DNA of 64,000 nt, taken from IMG/VR virus record IMGVR_UViG_3300033145_000788, positions 34,977 through 98,976 of that record. One strand, written 5' to 3'. The notes below the pieces were generated by a model. It was not told where the DNA came from. It was given only the letters and a program-made list of their open reading frames with translations, and made no database searches. Origin of the DNA: a virus. This document shows, in pieces, positions 6,949-15,132 of this stretch. Position numbers and translations under genes: made by a program. Numbering within the stretch: the first letter of the stretch is position 1; every line of letters starts with the position of its first letter.

Positions 6949-7830
6949 ATGAAAACAGGAGCGGAGTGTTTAGAGTGGCTTAGGGGGAAGTATGGGAATG
7001 AATTTGCTAAGGATCTCCAGGCCCTGATAGGTCACCCCGACCCCGGTTGGACATTTCCCCGATTTCAAGTAAAGTGGGGTACGTCTCCCCGGCAGAGGTT
7101 TTTCCGGATATTTGGCCAGGAGGCTTATGGAATGGCTTGTTACCGAAAAAACGGCCAGAGGAGCGGGGAAGCCTATCGAGCCCTCCTTAAAAAGAGAAAG
7201 GGGCCTGAATTTATCACAGACATGGACGCCTTGCTCGAACGGCCTTATTGGACTTTGACCGGATTCGGGGAGAAGTGGGGTTTGTCAAAGGAGCGGGCTC
7301 GCCAGATATTCCTCAAGTTGCACGGCAAGCCCTATGGCGATGTGATATCCCTGAAGAAGAAAAGGGTTGAGGAGGATTTAAAGGAACTTCCTTGTCAAAA
7401 CGATCCCAGGGTTAAGATGGCGGAATGGGACAAATCCAATCTGCTTTACGGTTCGGCTTATGCCCAGATGCTCGTTTTTGACAAATGCAAGGAACTGGGG
7501 TTTGACGTCCAGGTTCCTTGTTCCGGTATGAATCGATTGGTAATTAACGGATATATGGTGATTCCGAAGCAGTGTTCGGAACGGCATCTTTTTTCTCCGG
7601 TCGGTGGGTTGAAATATTATCGCATCCATGCCACCGTGAACCAGATCAAGGAGTGTGATTTTATGATTGCTTATGTCGAACCTTGGGATTGCTTTTATGT
7701 TTTTCCTAAGAAGGAATTTCAGAGAGTTGGGGTCTATCTGAGGGAGGAGGACGTAAATACCTATTGTACTTCCCGTGGCCATAATTATCAGGCGTACCGG
7801 GAAGCCTGGGGACAATTGAGGAGGGAATAA
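6949..7830 (+). CDS. HTH-repeat protein with degenerate nuclease-like C-terminus
   Basis: 293 residues. The first ~130 contain two sigma-region-4-like units (FQVKWGTSPRQRFFRIFGQ and FGEKWGLSKERARQIFLKLH), suggesting DNA binding. The C-terminal ~130 residues follow the layout of PD-(D/E)XK_11-type nucleases (FDKCKELGFDVQVPCSG, YYRIHATV, ECDFMIAYV, CFYVFPKKEF), but the usual acidic/lysine active-site residues are not obvious, so it may be inactive. Role unknown; the position in the recombination block is suggestive. Confidence 0.5.
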   Translation: MKTGAECLEWLRGKYGNEFAKDLQALIGHPDPGWTFPRFQVKWGTSPRQRFFRIFGQEAYGMACYRKNGQRSGEAYRALLKKRKGPEFITDMDALLERPYWTLTGFGEKWGLSKERARQIFLKLHGKPYGDVISLKKKRVEEDLKELPCQNDPRVKMAEWDKSNLLYGSAYAQMLVFDKCKELGFDVQVPCSGMNRLVINGYMVIPKQCSERHLFSPVGGLKYYRIHATVNQIKECDFMIAYVEPWDCFYVFPKKEFQRVGVYLREEDVNTYCTSRGHNYQAYREAWGQLRRE

Positions 7831-8054
7831 TGATAAAGGAAGTAGTGATAGTTTATGTTGATGATTGGGAGGGAATCTATATTGATGGAAAACTTACAAA
7901 TCAAAACCATTATCTATCAACCCACGATATACTTACCGCTGTAGAAATACCTTATACAATGAAACAGGTAAGTTATGAGTGGATGAAAGGAAAACCGAGC
8001 TTTCCAAAGGATCTTAAAGATGTAGTATTAATAGAGGAAATAAAGGATGCCTAA
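7830..8054 (+). CDS. Hypothetical small protein
   Basis: 74 residues. The ATG overlaps the previous stop (TAATG) and the end overlaps the next gene by eight bases, a tight coupling typical of the operon. It has an N-terminal beta strand pattern (VVIVYVDDWEGIYIDGK) and no cysteines or membrane span. No family recognised. Confidence 0.5.
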   Translation: MIKEVVIVYVDDWEGIYIDGKLTNQNHYLSTHDILTAVEIPYTMKQVSYEWMKGKPSFPKDLKDVVLIEEIKDA

Positions 8055-8604
8055 AGGGGCCAGAAACGAACGGAAGAAGTGCCGGGACTGGTCATTGTGG
8101 TGGTCCGAGGGTCTTGATATCAATCCGCCGAAGGATGATATATTCTACCGGACGGCTGGCTCCGGAAGTAGGGCCAAGTCCAGGGCGAAAAGGGGCAAGG
8201 ATACCCACGGTTCTTATGGGGACATGGGTGCCCTCGACCCCGTGGGTGAGCCATTGATTAAGGCTTTGACATTTGAGTTCAAGAAAGGATACAACAAGGA
8301 GCTAGATTTGCTCTCCCTGCTCGACTCAAGGGGTAAGAAGCCTCTCCTGAAACAATTCCTGGAGCAGGTGTGCGAAGATGCCGAGTTGGCCGGGAACGAT
8401 CCGGCCTTGGTGATCCACCGGGATTACCACTTGCCGGTGATTGTGATTTTAGCTATTCTAATTGATGAGATTCATTGGTATGTGGGTGGTTTTAAGAATG
8501 ATCGCTTTGATTTTTGGTATATGGATAAGGATTTTACCATGATGCGGCTCAAAGATTTCTTTGAGTGGTGTAATCCGCATTTCTTTGTGAGAAGGGGTTT
8601 TTAG
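8047..8604 (+). CDS. Putative PD-(D/E)XK resolvase-like nuclease
   Basis: 185 residues. The N-terminus carries basic motifs (GARNERKKCRDW; RTAGSGSRAKSRAKRG), followed by GSYGDMGALDP and LTFEFKKGYNKE. The Gly-Asp followed by Glu-Phe-Lys-Lys fits the PD-(D/E)XK active site of Hjc-like Holliday junction resolvases and related phage nucleases. Surrounded by recombination genes, it could resolve branched DNA. The exact family is uncertain; a structure-specific or restriction-like endonuclease is possible. Confidence 0.55.
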   Translation: MPKGARNERKKCRDWSLWWSEGLDINPPKDDIFYRTAGSGSRAKSRAKRGKDTHGSYGDMGALDPVGEPLIKALTFEFKKGYNKELDLLSLLDSRGKKPLLKQFLEQVCEDAELAGNDPALVIHRDYHLPVIVILAILIDEIHWYVGGFKNDRFDFWYMDKDFTMMRLKDFFEWCNPHFFVRRGF

Positions 8605-8606
8605 AA

Positions 8607-8900
8607 ATGACTGAACGATTTGGGACATGGAATTTTATAAGACCGGATTGGCGGATAGTTACAAATGGGAAGAAATTTATGATTCAATGTTGTTGGGGGA
8701 TAAATGAATGGAAAGGTTTTGAATTTACGACAACTAATATCTCAGGCGAATTTGACGATTATCTTGGAGCCAAGAAGATTTTTGATCATCTTGTAGAGTT
8801 ATATGGATGTGTGTATGACGTATTGGAAGACCAGGAAAAGAAAAAGTTGTTAGATGATGATATCGGCTGGGACGATCCGATTGTCGTGACGGAATTGTAA
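8607..8900 (+). CDS. Hypothetical protein
   Basis: 97 residues, two bases after the preceding stop; its stop overlaps the ATG of the SbcC-like gene (TAATG). Aromatic-rich N-terminal half, acidic C-terminus ending DDPIVVTEL. No recognised motif. Coupling to the ATPase gene suggests co-expression with the recombination block. Confidence 0.5.
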   Translation: MTERFGTWNFIRPDWRIVTNGKKFMIQCCWGINEWKGFEFTTTNISGEFDDYLGAKKIFDHLVELYGCVYDVLEDQEKKKLLDDDIGWDDPIVVTEL

Positions 8901-10015
8901 TGCTCAAGTCTGTTAAAATAACAAATTTCCAAAAGCAGAGAGATCTTGAACTGGAACTCGTCCCCGGCGTCAACGTGCTGGCCGGGAGGAGTGATCTCGG
9001 TAAGTCGGCGGTCGTCAGGGCCGTAGGATGGGCCCTGAGGAACAGGCCACAGGGATTCGGATTCCGATACGATCCGGAGATAGCCAGGGACGGGGGGAAG
9101 AAGCTCAAAAAGGATGATCTGACATCGGTTAATCTCTCCTTTGACAATGGGGAAATCTCTCGACAAAGGAATGAAAAATCAATCAACTCCTATATCGTGA
9201 ACGGCGAGATGCTCGAAGCCCTCCGAGGCGATGTTCCAGAGGAGGTGTCTGGCCTGATAAATATAGAGTCGTGCTGCTTCCAGGACCAGCACGATCCATA
9301 TTTCCTTCTCCAGGATACTCCGGGGGAGGTGGCCCGGAAGCTGAATGAGGTTTCCGGTCTTGACCTGATAAGCCGGGTGATTAAGACCATTAATTCTATG
9401 GCTGCTAAAGCGGAAGCCGAAGCCGCCATGGCAAGGAAGACGGCCGGCGAGAAAGACGGCCGGATACAGGAGCTTGTTTTCCTGGATAAGGTAATTCCTT
9501 TGGCCGAAAAGATACAGGCGGCTCTCGATGAGAGGGATAAATTATCTGCCCAGGAAAAAGAATTGAATGAGATTATAGGGTCACTTGAGGAGATTGACTC
9601 AGACTTGGCTGAAACAAGTGGCTGGCTGGGGATAGAAGAGCCTTTTTTAAGAGTTTGGGCCGGATTGGATAGGTTATATAGGGCTAAGGAAGAACTCTCG
9701 GATTTGGACGATCTAATCACCAGGGCGACCGATGTGGAGGAGTCCCTGGAGAACGAGCGGGCTTGGCTGGCAATAGAGGATGCCGCTAACAAGGTGGCCG
9801 GGATACTGGAAAGGAAGAAAGGGGTTGAGAGAGAATGGGGAGAGCTAGAATCCGTGATACGCAGGTTTGATGATAATGAAGATATGCTGGAGCCGAAGAG
9901 GTTTGAGTTGGAGGGATTGCGGCGGGCCTATGCCGCCCTTTTATTGGAGGCCGGAATCTGCCCTTGGTGCGGGAGTGAGGTTGAAAGGGCGGGATTGGAG
10001 GAACATGTGTTATGA
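8900..10015 (+). CDS. SbcC/Rad50-like ATPase, N-terminal half (ends at zinc hook)
   Basis: 371 residues. It begins with the SMC-family N-terminus (MLKSVKITNFQ), Walker A GRSDLGKS at about 29-36 and a Q-loop region (CCFQDQHDPYFLL). A coiled coil follows from about 160 to 345. It ends shortly after CPWCG (about 354-358), which matches the CxxC zinc hook at the tip of Rad50/SbcC coiled coils. The signature motif and Walker B are absent here but present in the gene at 12209-12796. With the SbcD-like nuclease at 10125 it should form a nuclease complex for DNA ends. Confidence 0.75.
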   Translation: MLKSVKITNFQKQRDLELELVPGVNVLAGRSDLGKSAVVRAVGWALRNRPQGFGFRYDPEIARDGGKKLKKDDLTSVNLSFDNGEISRQRNEKSINSYIVNGEMLEALRGDVPEEVSGLINIESCCFQDQHDPYFLLQDTPGEVARKLNEVSGLDLISRVIKTINSMAAKAEAEAAMARKTAGEKDGRIQELVFLDKVIPLAEKIQAALDERDKLSAQEKELNEIIGSLEEIDSDLAETSGWLGIEEPFLRVWAGLDRLYRAKEELSDLDDLITRATDVEESLENERAWLAIEDAANKVAGILERKKGVEREWGELESVIRRFDDNEDMLEPKRFELEGLRRAYAALLLEAGICPWCGSEVERAGLEEHVL

Positions 10016-10128
10016 TGGGAACTGAGCTTATAGATTATTTCTATTGGCAGGGTGCTGGATTTGGAGCCGCTGTTATATTAGTGATTATCATAGCATTTGA
10101 TCTTATAGAATTATTGAGGGATAAATGA
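10012..10128 (+). CDS. Tiny single-pass membrane protein
   Basis: 38 residues from ATG 10012, overlapping the upstream stop (ATGA) and ending in TGA that overlaps the next ATG. One hydrophobic span of about 20 residues (GAAVILVIIIAFDLIELL) is followed by a charged end. Overlaps at both ends argue for real translation. Function unknown. Confidence 0.5.
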   Translation: MMGTELIDYFYWQGAGFGAAVILVIIIAFDLIELLRDK

Positions 10129-11036
10129 AAATCCTCGCCATGCCAGATCTCCATGCCAGGGAGACCGCTCCGAGATGCCGGACGGATGATTATCTTGCGG
10201 CGCTTATGGGGAAGCTGGATTGGGCCGGTAAGTTATCTCAGGACGAGGCGGTTGATGTGGTGGTCTTCCCCGGAGATATATTCGATTCCTGTCGGGCAAG
10301 CGATAACCTGAAAAGGTTGATGATTGATTGCTTTCATTATTCTTTTGACGATGTTATCGGGGTGGCCGGTCAGCATGACCAGAGATATCATACGAAAGAC
10401 TTGAATAATACGCCTCTTGGCGTTTTGCAGGCAGCGGGGGCGATGGCGGTAATCGGAGAATCTGGATTGGAACGGTGGGTGAGAGAGGGTTGCCGGTTTT
10501 ATGGAACCTCCTGGGGGGAGGATATCCCTGAAATAAAATCGGAGGGATTTAACATTCTTGTTATTCATAAGATGATAATCAAAGGATTAAGGGTCTGGCC
10601 GGGACAGACCGATTATTCATTTGCCAAGCGGTTGCTTGAGAAGCATGATTATGACCTGATCATATCGGGAGACAATCACCAGTTTTTCATGGAGGAGTAT
10701 GAGGGCAGATGGTTGATAAATTGCGGCTCTCTGATGAGGCAATCAATAAATCAAGTGAAGTACCATCCGGCCGTGGTGATATTTGATACTGAGATTCGGC
10801 AACCGGAAACATATGAAATCCCGGTCAAGCCGATAGAGGAGGTAATGAAATTGGAAGAAGTAGAGGACGAGAAGGAGAGAAATGAAAAGTTAGAGGAGTT
10901 TGTGTCATCGCTGGGGTCTGATGGCGAGCATATCGAATTGGATTTTTTGAGCAACCTGAAAGCTACCATCCGGAATTCCGGTCTTGGCATTGATGTTGAG
11001 GACGTGATCTGGGAGGCGGTGGGAAAGGAGGAATGA
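10125..11036 (+). CDS. SbcD/Mre11-like metallophosphatase nuclease
   Basis: 303 residues with calcineurin-type phosphoesterase motifs: MPDLHARE near the start (D, H), FPGDIFDSC, GQHDQR (variant of GNHD), VIHKMI and SGDNHQFF, plus NCGSLMRQ near the end of the catalytic domain. The last ~70 residues are acidic and helical and could be the ATPase-binding or capping segment. Partner of the split SbcC-like ATPase; the complex would process double-strand ends. Confidence 0.8.
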   Translation: MKILAMPDLHARETAPRCRTDDYLAALMGKLDWAGKLSQDEAVDVVVFPGDIFDSCRASDNLKRLMIDCFHYSFDDVIGVAGQHDQRYHTKDLNNTPLGVLQAAGAMAVIGESGLERWVREGCRFYGTSWGEDIPEIKSEGFNILVIHKMIIKGLRVWPGQTDYSFAKRLLEKHDYDLIISGDNHQFFMEEYEGRWLINCGSLMRQSINQVKYHPAVVIFDTEIRQPETYEIPVKPIEEVMKLEEVEDEKERNEKLEEFVSSLGSDGEHIELDFLSNLKATIRNSGLGIDVEDVIWEAVGKEE

Positions 11037-11037
11037 G

Positions 11038-11331
11038 ATGGCTTGGTGGTCGTGGATAATTTATATTTTAGGGATGTGGTGTCTTATTGGATTGATGATA
11101 GGTCTTTTTTTAGGAATGATTGTTGCCCCAATGTCTTCATGTTCGGGAGAAACGCCATCTGAATCAACGAAGAGATTGGAGATTTTAGGTTTAATCTTAG
11201 CAGGGCCGTTTATTTGGTTTGTTTTTTTAATGGTTTATCTTGAAGATAGGAAAAAGCCGAAGAAAGATTTGAGCATTCTTTATTATAGGAATTATGAAGA
11301 TTTTAAAAAAGCTAAATGGGAAGGGGAATAA
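11038..11331 (+). CDS. Two-span membrane protein
   Basis: 97 residues. Two hydrophobic segments (about 4-33 and 49-68) flank a short loop with SSCSGETPSEST; the tail is charged (LEDRKKPKKD). Starts one base after the nuclease stop. Probably an inner-membrane protein of unknown function. Confidence 0.5.
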   Translation: MAWWSWIIYILGMWCLIGLMIGLFLGMIVAPMSSCSGETPSESTKRLEILGLILAGPFIWFVFLMVYLEDRKKPKKDLSILYYRNYEDFKKAKWEGE

Positions 11332-11533
11332 TGAAAACTCTCACAGTTATGGGCAAGATATTGTTTTGTTGACTCTAAAGGGAGCTATTTTGAACGGAAT
11401 TTGTCCTGAACTTGCAAAGAGGTGTGTTGAATTTTGCCGAGATTCGATAGAAAAGAGTAAAGGTGAAAAACCGATATATGATAAATTTGATATAAACGAG
11501 GAAAAAATTATAGTAAGGAACAACCATGACTGA
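11294..11533 (+). CDS. Hypothetical small protein
   Basis: 79 residues if ATG 11294 is used, which overlaps the previous gene by 38 bases; a downstream TTG start near 11368 is an alternative. The conserved-looking part is helical (LKGAILNGICPELAKRCVEFCRDSIEKS). No family recognised. The start is unsure. Confidence 0.4.
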   Translation: MKILKKLNGKGNNENSHSYGQDIVLLTLKGAILNGICPELAKRCVEFCRDSIEKSKGEKPIYDKFDINEEKIIVRNNHD

Positions 11534-11765
11534 CATAGCCAGAGACCTTGAGAAGCTGAAGGGCGAAATCGAGAAGGCAAAGACCGACGTGGCCCGGATG
11601 GAGGGACAAAGGGATGAACTTTTGTCCTCGTTACGGGGAAAACATAACTGCAAGACGATTGAGGCCGCCCGGACGCTTGCGGACAACAAGAGGAAGAAGA
11701 AGGAGAAGCTGGATGCCGAGGTCGAGGAGGGATACCGGGAGCTGAAGGAGCAGTATGAGTGGTGA
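11526..11765 (+). CDS. Short coiled-coil protein between the SbcC halves
   Basis: 79 residues, almost entirely heptad-like helix (DLEKLKGEIEKAKTDVARME ... KEKLDAEVEEGYRELKEQY). It lies between the two halves of the SbcC-like ATPase and overlaps the previous stop. It could be a leftover or detached part of the ATPase coiled coil, or an accessory subunit. That link is inference from position and composition. Confidence 0.5.
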   Translation: MTDIARDLEKLKGEIEKAKTDVARMEGQRDELLSSLRGKHNCKTIEAARTLADNKRKKKEKLDAEVEEGYRELKEQYEW

Positions 11766-11862
11766 AAACGGCGGCATGGTAAGGTCTAGACGATCAATAA
11801 AAACTAATCTTGGTTTAGTGAGCATGCTTCCCATAGCAATGTTTGGGGGATCGGGATTATAG
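11755..11862 (+). CDS. Possible 35-residue peptide
   Basis: ATG 11755 has AAGGAG five bases upstream and opens a 35-residue frame (MSGENGGMVRSRRSIKTNLG...), overlapping the end of the coiled-coil gene. The strong ribosome-binding site is the main support. The sequence is basic with no known motif. Confidence 0.3.
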   Translation: MSGENGGMVRSRRSIKTNLGLVSMLPIAMFGGSGL

Positions 11863-11913
11863 GGTGGAGAATCGGGAATCCCTGCTTGTCATGCCGCTAT
11901 TAGATAGGAGGGA

Positions 11914-12207
11914 ATGATGGATAAGGAAAGAACAATGACTAAATTCTGGAAAAAAGTCAATAAATGTGAGCATAAGAACTTGAGTCCTGATTATTGTGTG
12001 ATGATAAGTTGTTCCACTCCATATTGCCACGGAGGGGCAGAGGTTCATTGTCTTGATTGCGGTGCTTATATAACAGAATGTCCTTGCGGGGCCAACGATG
12101 GCATGTCGGGATGGTCAGAAGAACGTCATAAAAATTACGTGAAAAAACGAAGCAAGAGAATTAATCAGAATCTTGGTTATGTGAATGCAATCAAGAGAAC
12201 ATATTAA
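11914..12207 (+). CDS. Cys/His-rich putative zinc-binding protein
   Basis: 97 residues. Between residues 18 and 60 there are CEH, YCVMISCSTPYCHGG, VHCLDCG and CPCG clusters, enough for one or two zinc sites; the C-terminus is basic. A strong GGAGGGA precedes ATG 11914. Function unknown; DNA or protein binding is possible. Confidence 0.5.
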   Translation: MMDKERTMTKFWKKVNKCEHKNLSPDYCVMISCSTPYCHGGAEVHCLDCGAYITECPCGANDGMSGWSEERHKNYVKKRSKRINQNLGYVNAIKRTY

Positions 12208-12208
12208 A

Positions 12209-12796
12209 ATGTTTAACCTCCAGGACTTCAAGCGCATTCAGGACAAGGCCTCCACCCTCCAAGCCGAGAGGCAGTATCTCATAAAGGAGTTGCGAATCGA
12301 GAGGGAGAAGGAGGCGAAATGGTCTAAGCGCCACGGTGATTGTCTTAAGGGGAGAGCCGTGATACAGGAGGCCGCAAAGGCGACGCAGGTTAACCTGGAG
12401 CGCCGGATCGGGGACCTGGTGACGACGGCCTTGGAGGGGGTGTTTCCGGATGACCCGTATGAGTTCAGGCTCAAGTTTGAGGTCAGGCGGAATCGGACCG
12501 AATGCGATATATGGTTTGTAAAAAACGGGAAAGAGATGGACCCGATGCTTGATTCCGGGGGCGGGCCGAAGGACGTGGCCAGTTTTGCGGCCCGGCTGGC
12601 GTTCTGGTCTTTGCGGAAGTCTCGGCCTTTGGTGATCCTGGATGAGCCGTTCAAGTTTCTCCATTCGCCGGAATACCAGAGGAATTGCTCAGACATGATA
12701 GGGATGCTTTCTGAGAAGCTGGGAATGCAGATGCTGATCGTGACTGACCAGCGAAATATCGAGGGGGACAGGATATTTGATTTGGAGGAGATGTAA
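12209..12796 (+). CDS. SbcC/Rad50-like ATPase, C-terminal half
   Basis: 195 residues from ATG 12209 (an in-frame ATG at 12185 overlaps the previous gene). A coiled coil (about 10-75) leads into an ABC/SMC C-terminal lobe: signature-like LDSGGGPKDVASFAARLAFW, Walker B LVILDEP with D-loop FKFL, and a switch region IVTDQ. It has no Walker A, which is supplied by the gene at 8900. The two proteins together rebuild one Rad50-like ATPase, with the missing link next to the zinc-hook apex. Confidence 0.72.
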   Translation: MFNLQDFKRIQDKASTLQAERQYLIKELRIEREKEAKWSKRHGDCLKGRAVIQEAAKATQVNLERRIGDLVTTALEGVFPDDPYEFRLKFEVRRNRTECDIWFVKNGKEMDPMLDSGGGPKDVASFAARLAFWSLRKSRPLVILDEPFKFLHSPEYQRNCSDMIGMLSEKLGMQMLIVTDQRNIEGDRIFDLEEM

Positions 12797-13176
12797 TGAC
12801 TGTAGAATGTACTTGTAAAAAATGGAAAGAATGGCAACCGGTATTTAAGGGTAGGGATATTGTTCTATTGCAACATAATATGCCCTATGAAGGTCCAGTG
12901 TTTGCTTATTGTCCTTGGTGTGGAAAAAAACTAAAGGAAGTCGGAAAAGACTTAAAAACTGACGATGTTAACCATCCGGAGCACTATAACAAGCATCCTT
13001 CCGGAGTCGAGTGCATTGACATCATAGAGCATATGGCTTTTAATCCAGGGACGGCGGTCAAGTACATCTGGCGGGCCGGGTTGAAGGATGCCGATGTGAT
13101 CAAAGATCTCCGGAAGGCCGAGTGGTATATAAAACGAGAGATCGAGAGGATAGGGAAGGATGGCAAAAACCAATAA
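12796..13176 (+). CDS. DUF3310-type protein with N-terminal zinc ribbon
   Basis: 126 residues. The C-terminal ~65 match the DUF3310 ('nucleotide kinase-like', SaV-type) pattern: VNHPEHYNKHPSGVECIDII, GTAVKYIWRAGLKD, DLRKAEWYIKREIE. The N-terminal half has CTCKKW and YCPWCGKKL, a zinc-ribbon-like module fused in front. DUF3310 proteins are common in phage nucleotide-metabolism or accessory regions; the biochemical activity is not established. It overlaps the SbcC-half stop by one base. Confidence 0.7.
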   Translation: MTVECTCKKWKEWQPVFKGRDIVLLQHNMPYEGPVFAYCPWCGKKLKEVGKDLKTDDVNHPEHYNKHPSGVECIDIIEHMAFNPGTAVKYIWRAGLKDADVIKDLRKAEWYIKREIERIGKDGKNQ

Positions 13177-13378
13177 AATAATTCATACGCCTTATGCCCA
13201 TGTAGGCCATATTCATAAATGTGGCTGTTTTACTGATCAGTATAAAATTTTATTGGCTAATCAAGGAGAACATATTATGGAGATGGCGGTGTGTAAATGT
13301 GGGGCGGCATATGAATGGGCTGAAGTTATTACGTTTGCTTTTTTTGAATGTTATGATTGTGGTAGAGCGGCAAGATGA
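13160..13378 (+). CDS. Small Cys-rich protein
   Basis: 72 residues with Cys pairs (KCGCF, VCKCG, CYDCG) and several His, consistent with zinc binding. It overlaps the previous gene by 17 bases. Family unknown. Confidence 0.45.
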   Translation: MAKTNKIIHTPYAHVGHIHKCGCFTDQYKILLANQGEHIMEMAVCKCGAAYEWAEVITFAFFECYDCGRAAR

Positions 13379-13397
13379 GAGGAAAGGAGAATGAAAA

Positions 13398-13673
13398 ATG
13401 ATTTATCTTGATGCCCAAAGGGCGGCGGAAAGATTTGCCCCGATTTTTGAAAAGATGGGGTGGACGTGGAGGGGGAAAGATGGGAATCATTATGTTCCTC
13501 TTGAAGCACAAATTTGTCAACGATTAATCCAGTTGAGAAGTGATATTATTTCTGATGATTGTCTAATGAGTGGTACTGGGAGATTAGAAGCTGTTAAAAT
13601 GGATAAGGAACGAATTTGTTTTAGATTAGACCCTGGAAGCGAGAGTGAGTGGGATAAACAATATGCCGGATAA
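13398..13673 (+). CDS. Hypothetical protein
   Basis: 91 residues following AAAGGAG. Begins MIYLDAQRAAERFAPIFEKM, a helix, with a central aromatic segment (WTWRGKDGNHYVP). No recognised domain. It overlaps the next gene by a few codons. Confidence 0.45.
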   Translation: MIYLDAQRAAERFAPIFEKMGWTWRGKDGNHYVPLEAQICQRLIQLRSDIISDDCLMSGTGRLEAVKMDKERICFRLDPGSESEWDKQYAG

Positions 13674-14787
13674 CGACAAAATCACGGAATCGGTAATCAT
13701 CCATCTGATTGAGACCTATGGCAACTTGGCGAACCAGCAGAGGTTTAATCTGGCCAAGCATTGCGTAAGGACCGGCCAAATAAACAGGGGCCACAGTCAA
13801 CTTATGAAGGTTTTGGAAAACAATTCAAATCACGTTGAGGCCAGAAGGTTAATGGAGCTGATGCTCTTTGGGCCAGTGTGGCCGGTGCAGTTGTGCATCG
13901 AGCCGACAAACGAATGCCATGTCGGATGCCCTGGATGTGGGGGCCGGGACGGGGAGATCGGATACATGGACCTGGACCTCTTTAGGACTCTAATGTTGGA
14001 GGTCGCCCCGCATCTCCGGATTCTGGCCCTACATAATCGGGGTGAGTCGTTTCACCATCCTAAGATTTATGACTTCTTGGATGTAGTCGGACAATTCAAG
14101 CATATTTCAACATACATCCATACGGCCGGGCATCTTCCCTTGGATGCTGAGAGGATAGTCCGGGCTCAGGTGCCGACAGAGTTAGTGTTTAGCCTTGATG
14201 GGTTTACGGAGAAGACGCATAGGAAGTATAGAATCGGAGCCGACTTCCAAATTGCGATAGACAATATCAAGAGACTGAAGAAGGAGAAGCGTAAGCTGAA
14301 CGTTGATAAGCCGAAGATCGTCTGGAAATATATTATGATGGGAACGAATGAGCGTGAGGTTAGGCAGGCGATGGGGTTAGCAGCCGAACTCGGATGCGAT
14401 GAGTTCCGGATGGCCCCTTTTGCGGTTGGGTGGAAGACGATAGAGGGCAAGGTGGATGCCTATTTGAAGAAGTTTCTGCCTTCAGATGATAGGAATCTGA
14501 GGAATGACCGTGAGGCTTTGATGCAGGGAAAGATTGTAAAGGCGGGAAGGAAGCCGGGCGAGCCGTTTAATTGTATGGTGGTGCATAACTCGACCGCCAT
14601 CCGGTGGGACGGGAAGGTCTTGCCCTGTTGCAATTGCCTTGAGCCGTATCAGCAGGTCATGGGGGTGTACGGGCCGGGGATGAAGTTCAAGGATATCTGG
14701 GATAGTACCGGGTTCCGGTCGTTCCGGAAGGCGGCTGTCTTGGATGCCAGGAGGCTGAAACCTTGTAGCATGTGCCATATGATTTAA
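13663..14787 (+). CDS. Radical SAM protein (SPASM-like C-terminus)
   Basis: About 374 residues from ATG 13663 (a GTG at 13645 is possible). After ~75 helical residues comes CIEPTNECHVGCPGCGG, the CxxxCxxC motif binding the 4Fe-4S cluster that cleaves S-adenosylmethionine. The C-terminus has CCNC and CSMCHM after AIRWDGKVLP, as in SPASM/twitch auxiliary cluster domains. Next to a glycosyltransferase and two acyl/acetyltransferases, it may modify a sugar or peptide. The substrate cannot be told from sequence. Confidence 0.75.
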   Translation: MPDNDKITESVIIHLIETYGNLANQQRFNLAKHCVRTGQINRGHSQLMKVLENNSNHVEARRLMELMLFGPVWPVQLCIEPTNECHVGCPGCGGRDGEIGYMDLDLFRTLMLEVAPHLRILALHNRGESFHHPKIYDFLDVVGQFKHISTYIHTAGHLPLDAERIVRAQVPTELVFSLDGFTEKTHRKYRIGADFQIAIDNIKRLKKEKRKLNVDKPKIVWKYIMMGTNEREVRQAMGLAAELGCDEFRMAPFAVGWKTIEGKVDAYLKKFLPSDDRNLRNDREALMQGKIVKAGRKPGEPFNCMVVHNSTAIRWDGKVLPCCNCLEPYQQVMGVYGPGMKFKDIWDSTGFRSFRKAAVLDARRLKPCSMCHMI

Positions 14788-14798
14788 GAGGATGTGAA

Positions 14799-14954
14799 AT
14801 GATGGATGGGAATCTTTTTCAGGAAGCGATGGCCATTATAGCAGGATGTACAGTTGGTATTCTTTTGTTTCTTGTAGTTATTTTTATTTTGTTGGCGGTT
14901 TTAGAGGACAGGTTAAGTCGAATTATCAAACTTTTGGAGAAGATAGGAGGATGA
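14799..14954 (+). CDS. Small membrane protein
   Basis: About 51 residues from ATG 14799 (MMDGNLFQEAMAIIAG...). One long hydrophobic span (CTVGILLFLVVIFILLAVL) precedes a basic amphipathic tail. A further upstream in-frame start at 14772 would overlap the radical SAM gene. Function unknown. Confidence 0.45.
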   Translation: MMDGNLFQEAMAIIAGCTVGILLFLVVIFILLAVLEDRLSRIIKLLEKIGG

Positions 14955-14955
14955 G

Positions 14956-15042
14956 ATGAGCGAGTGTAAAATTTGTGGGAATGAAGGAAGAGACGTAATG
15001 GGAAAAAGATCGAAAGAAGATAGATGTAGAAGAAATAAATAA
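14956..15042 (+). CDS. Possible 28-residue CxxC peptide
   Basis: ATG 14956 follows GGAGG by a few bases and opens 28 codons (MSECKICGNEGRDVMGKRSK...). One CxxC, basic C-terminus. Compact spacing supports translation but the short length leaves doubt. Confidence 0.3.
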   Translation: MSECKICGNEGRDVMGKRSKEDRCRRNK

Positions 15043-15132
15043 CCTTGCCCATCGTGTGTATTATATAAGTAAGGCTTGGGTTGCAACTCAGATAAGATAT
15101 AGAGCAAAGGATAATACAAAGGGATGATCAGA

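Noticed and set aside
15043-15075. Promoter resembling P1 (TATTATATAA) before the glycosyltransferase
   Set aside because: The -35 and the extended -10 seen in P1 and P2 are missing, so the likeness is limited to an AT-rich run.
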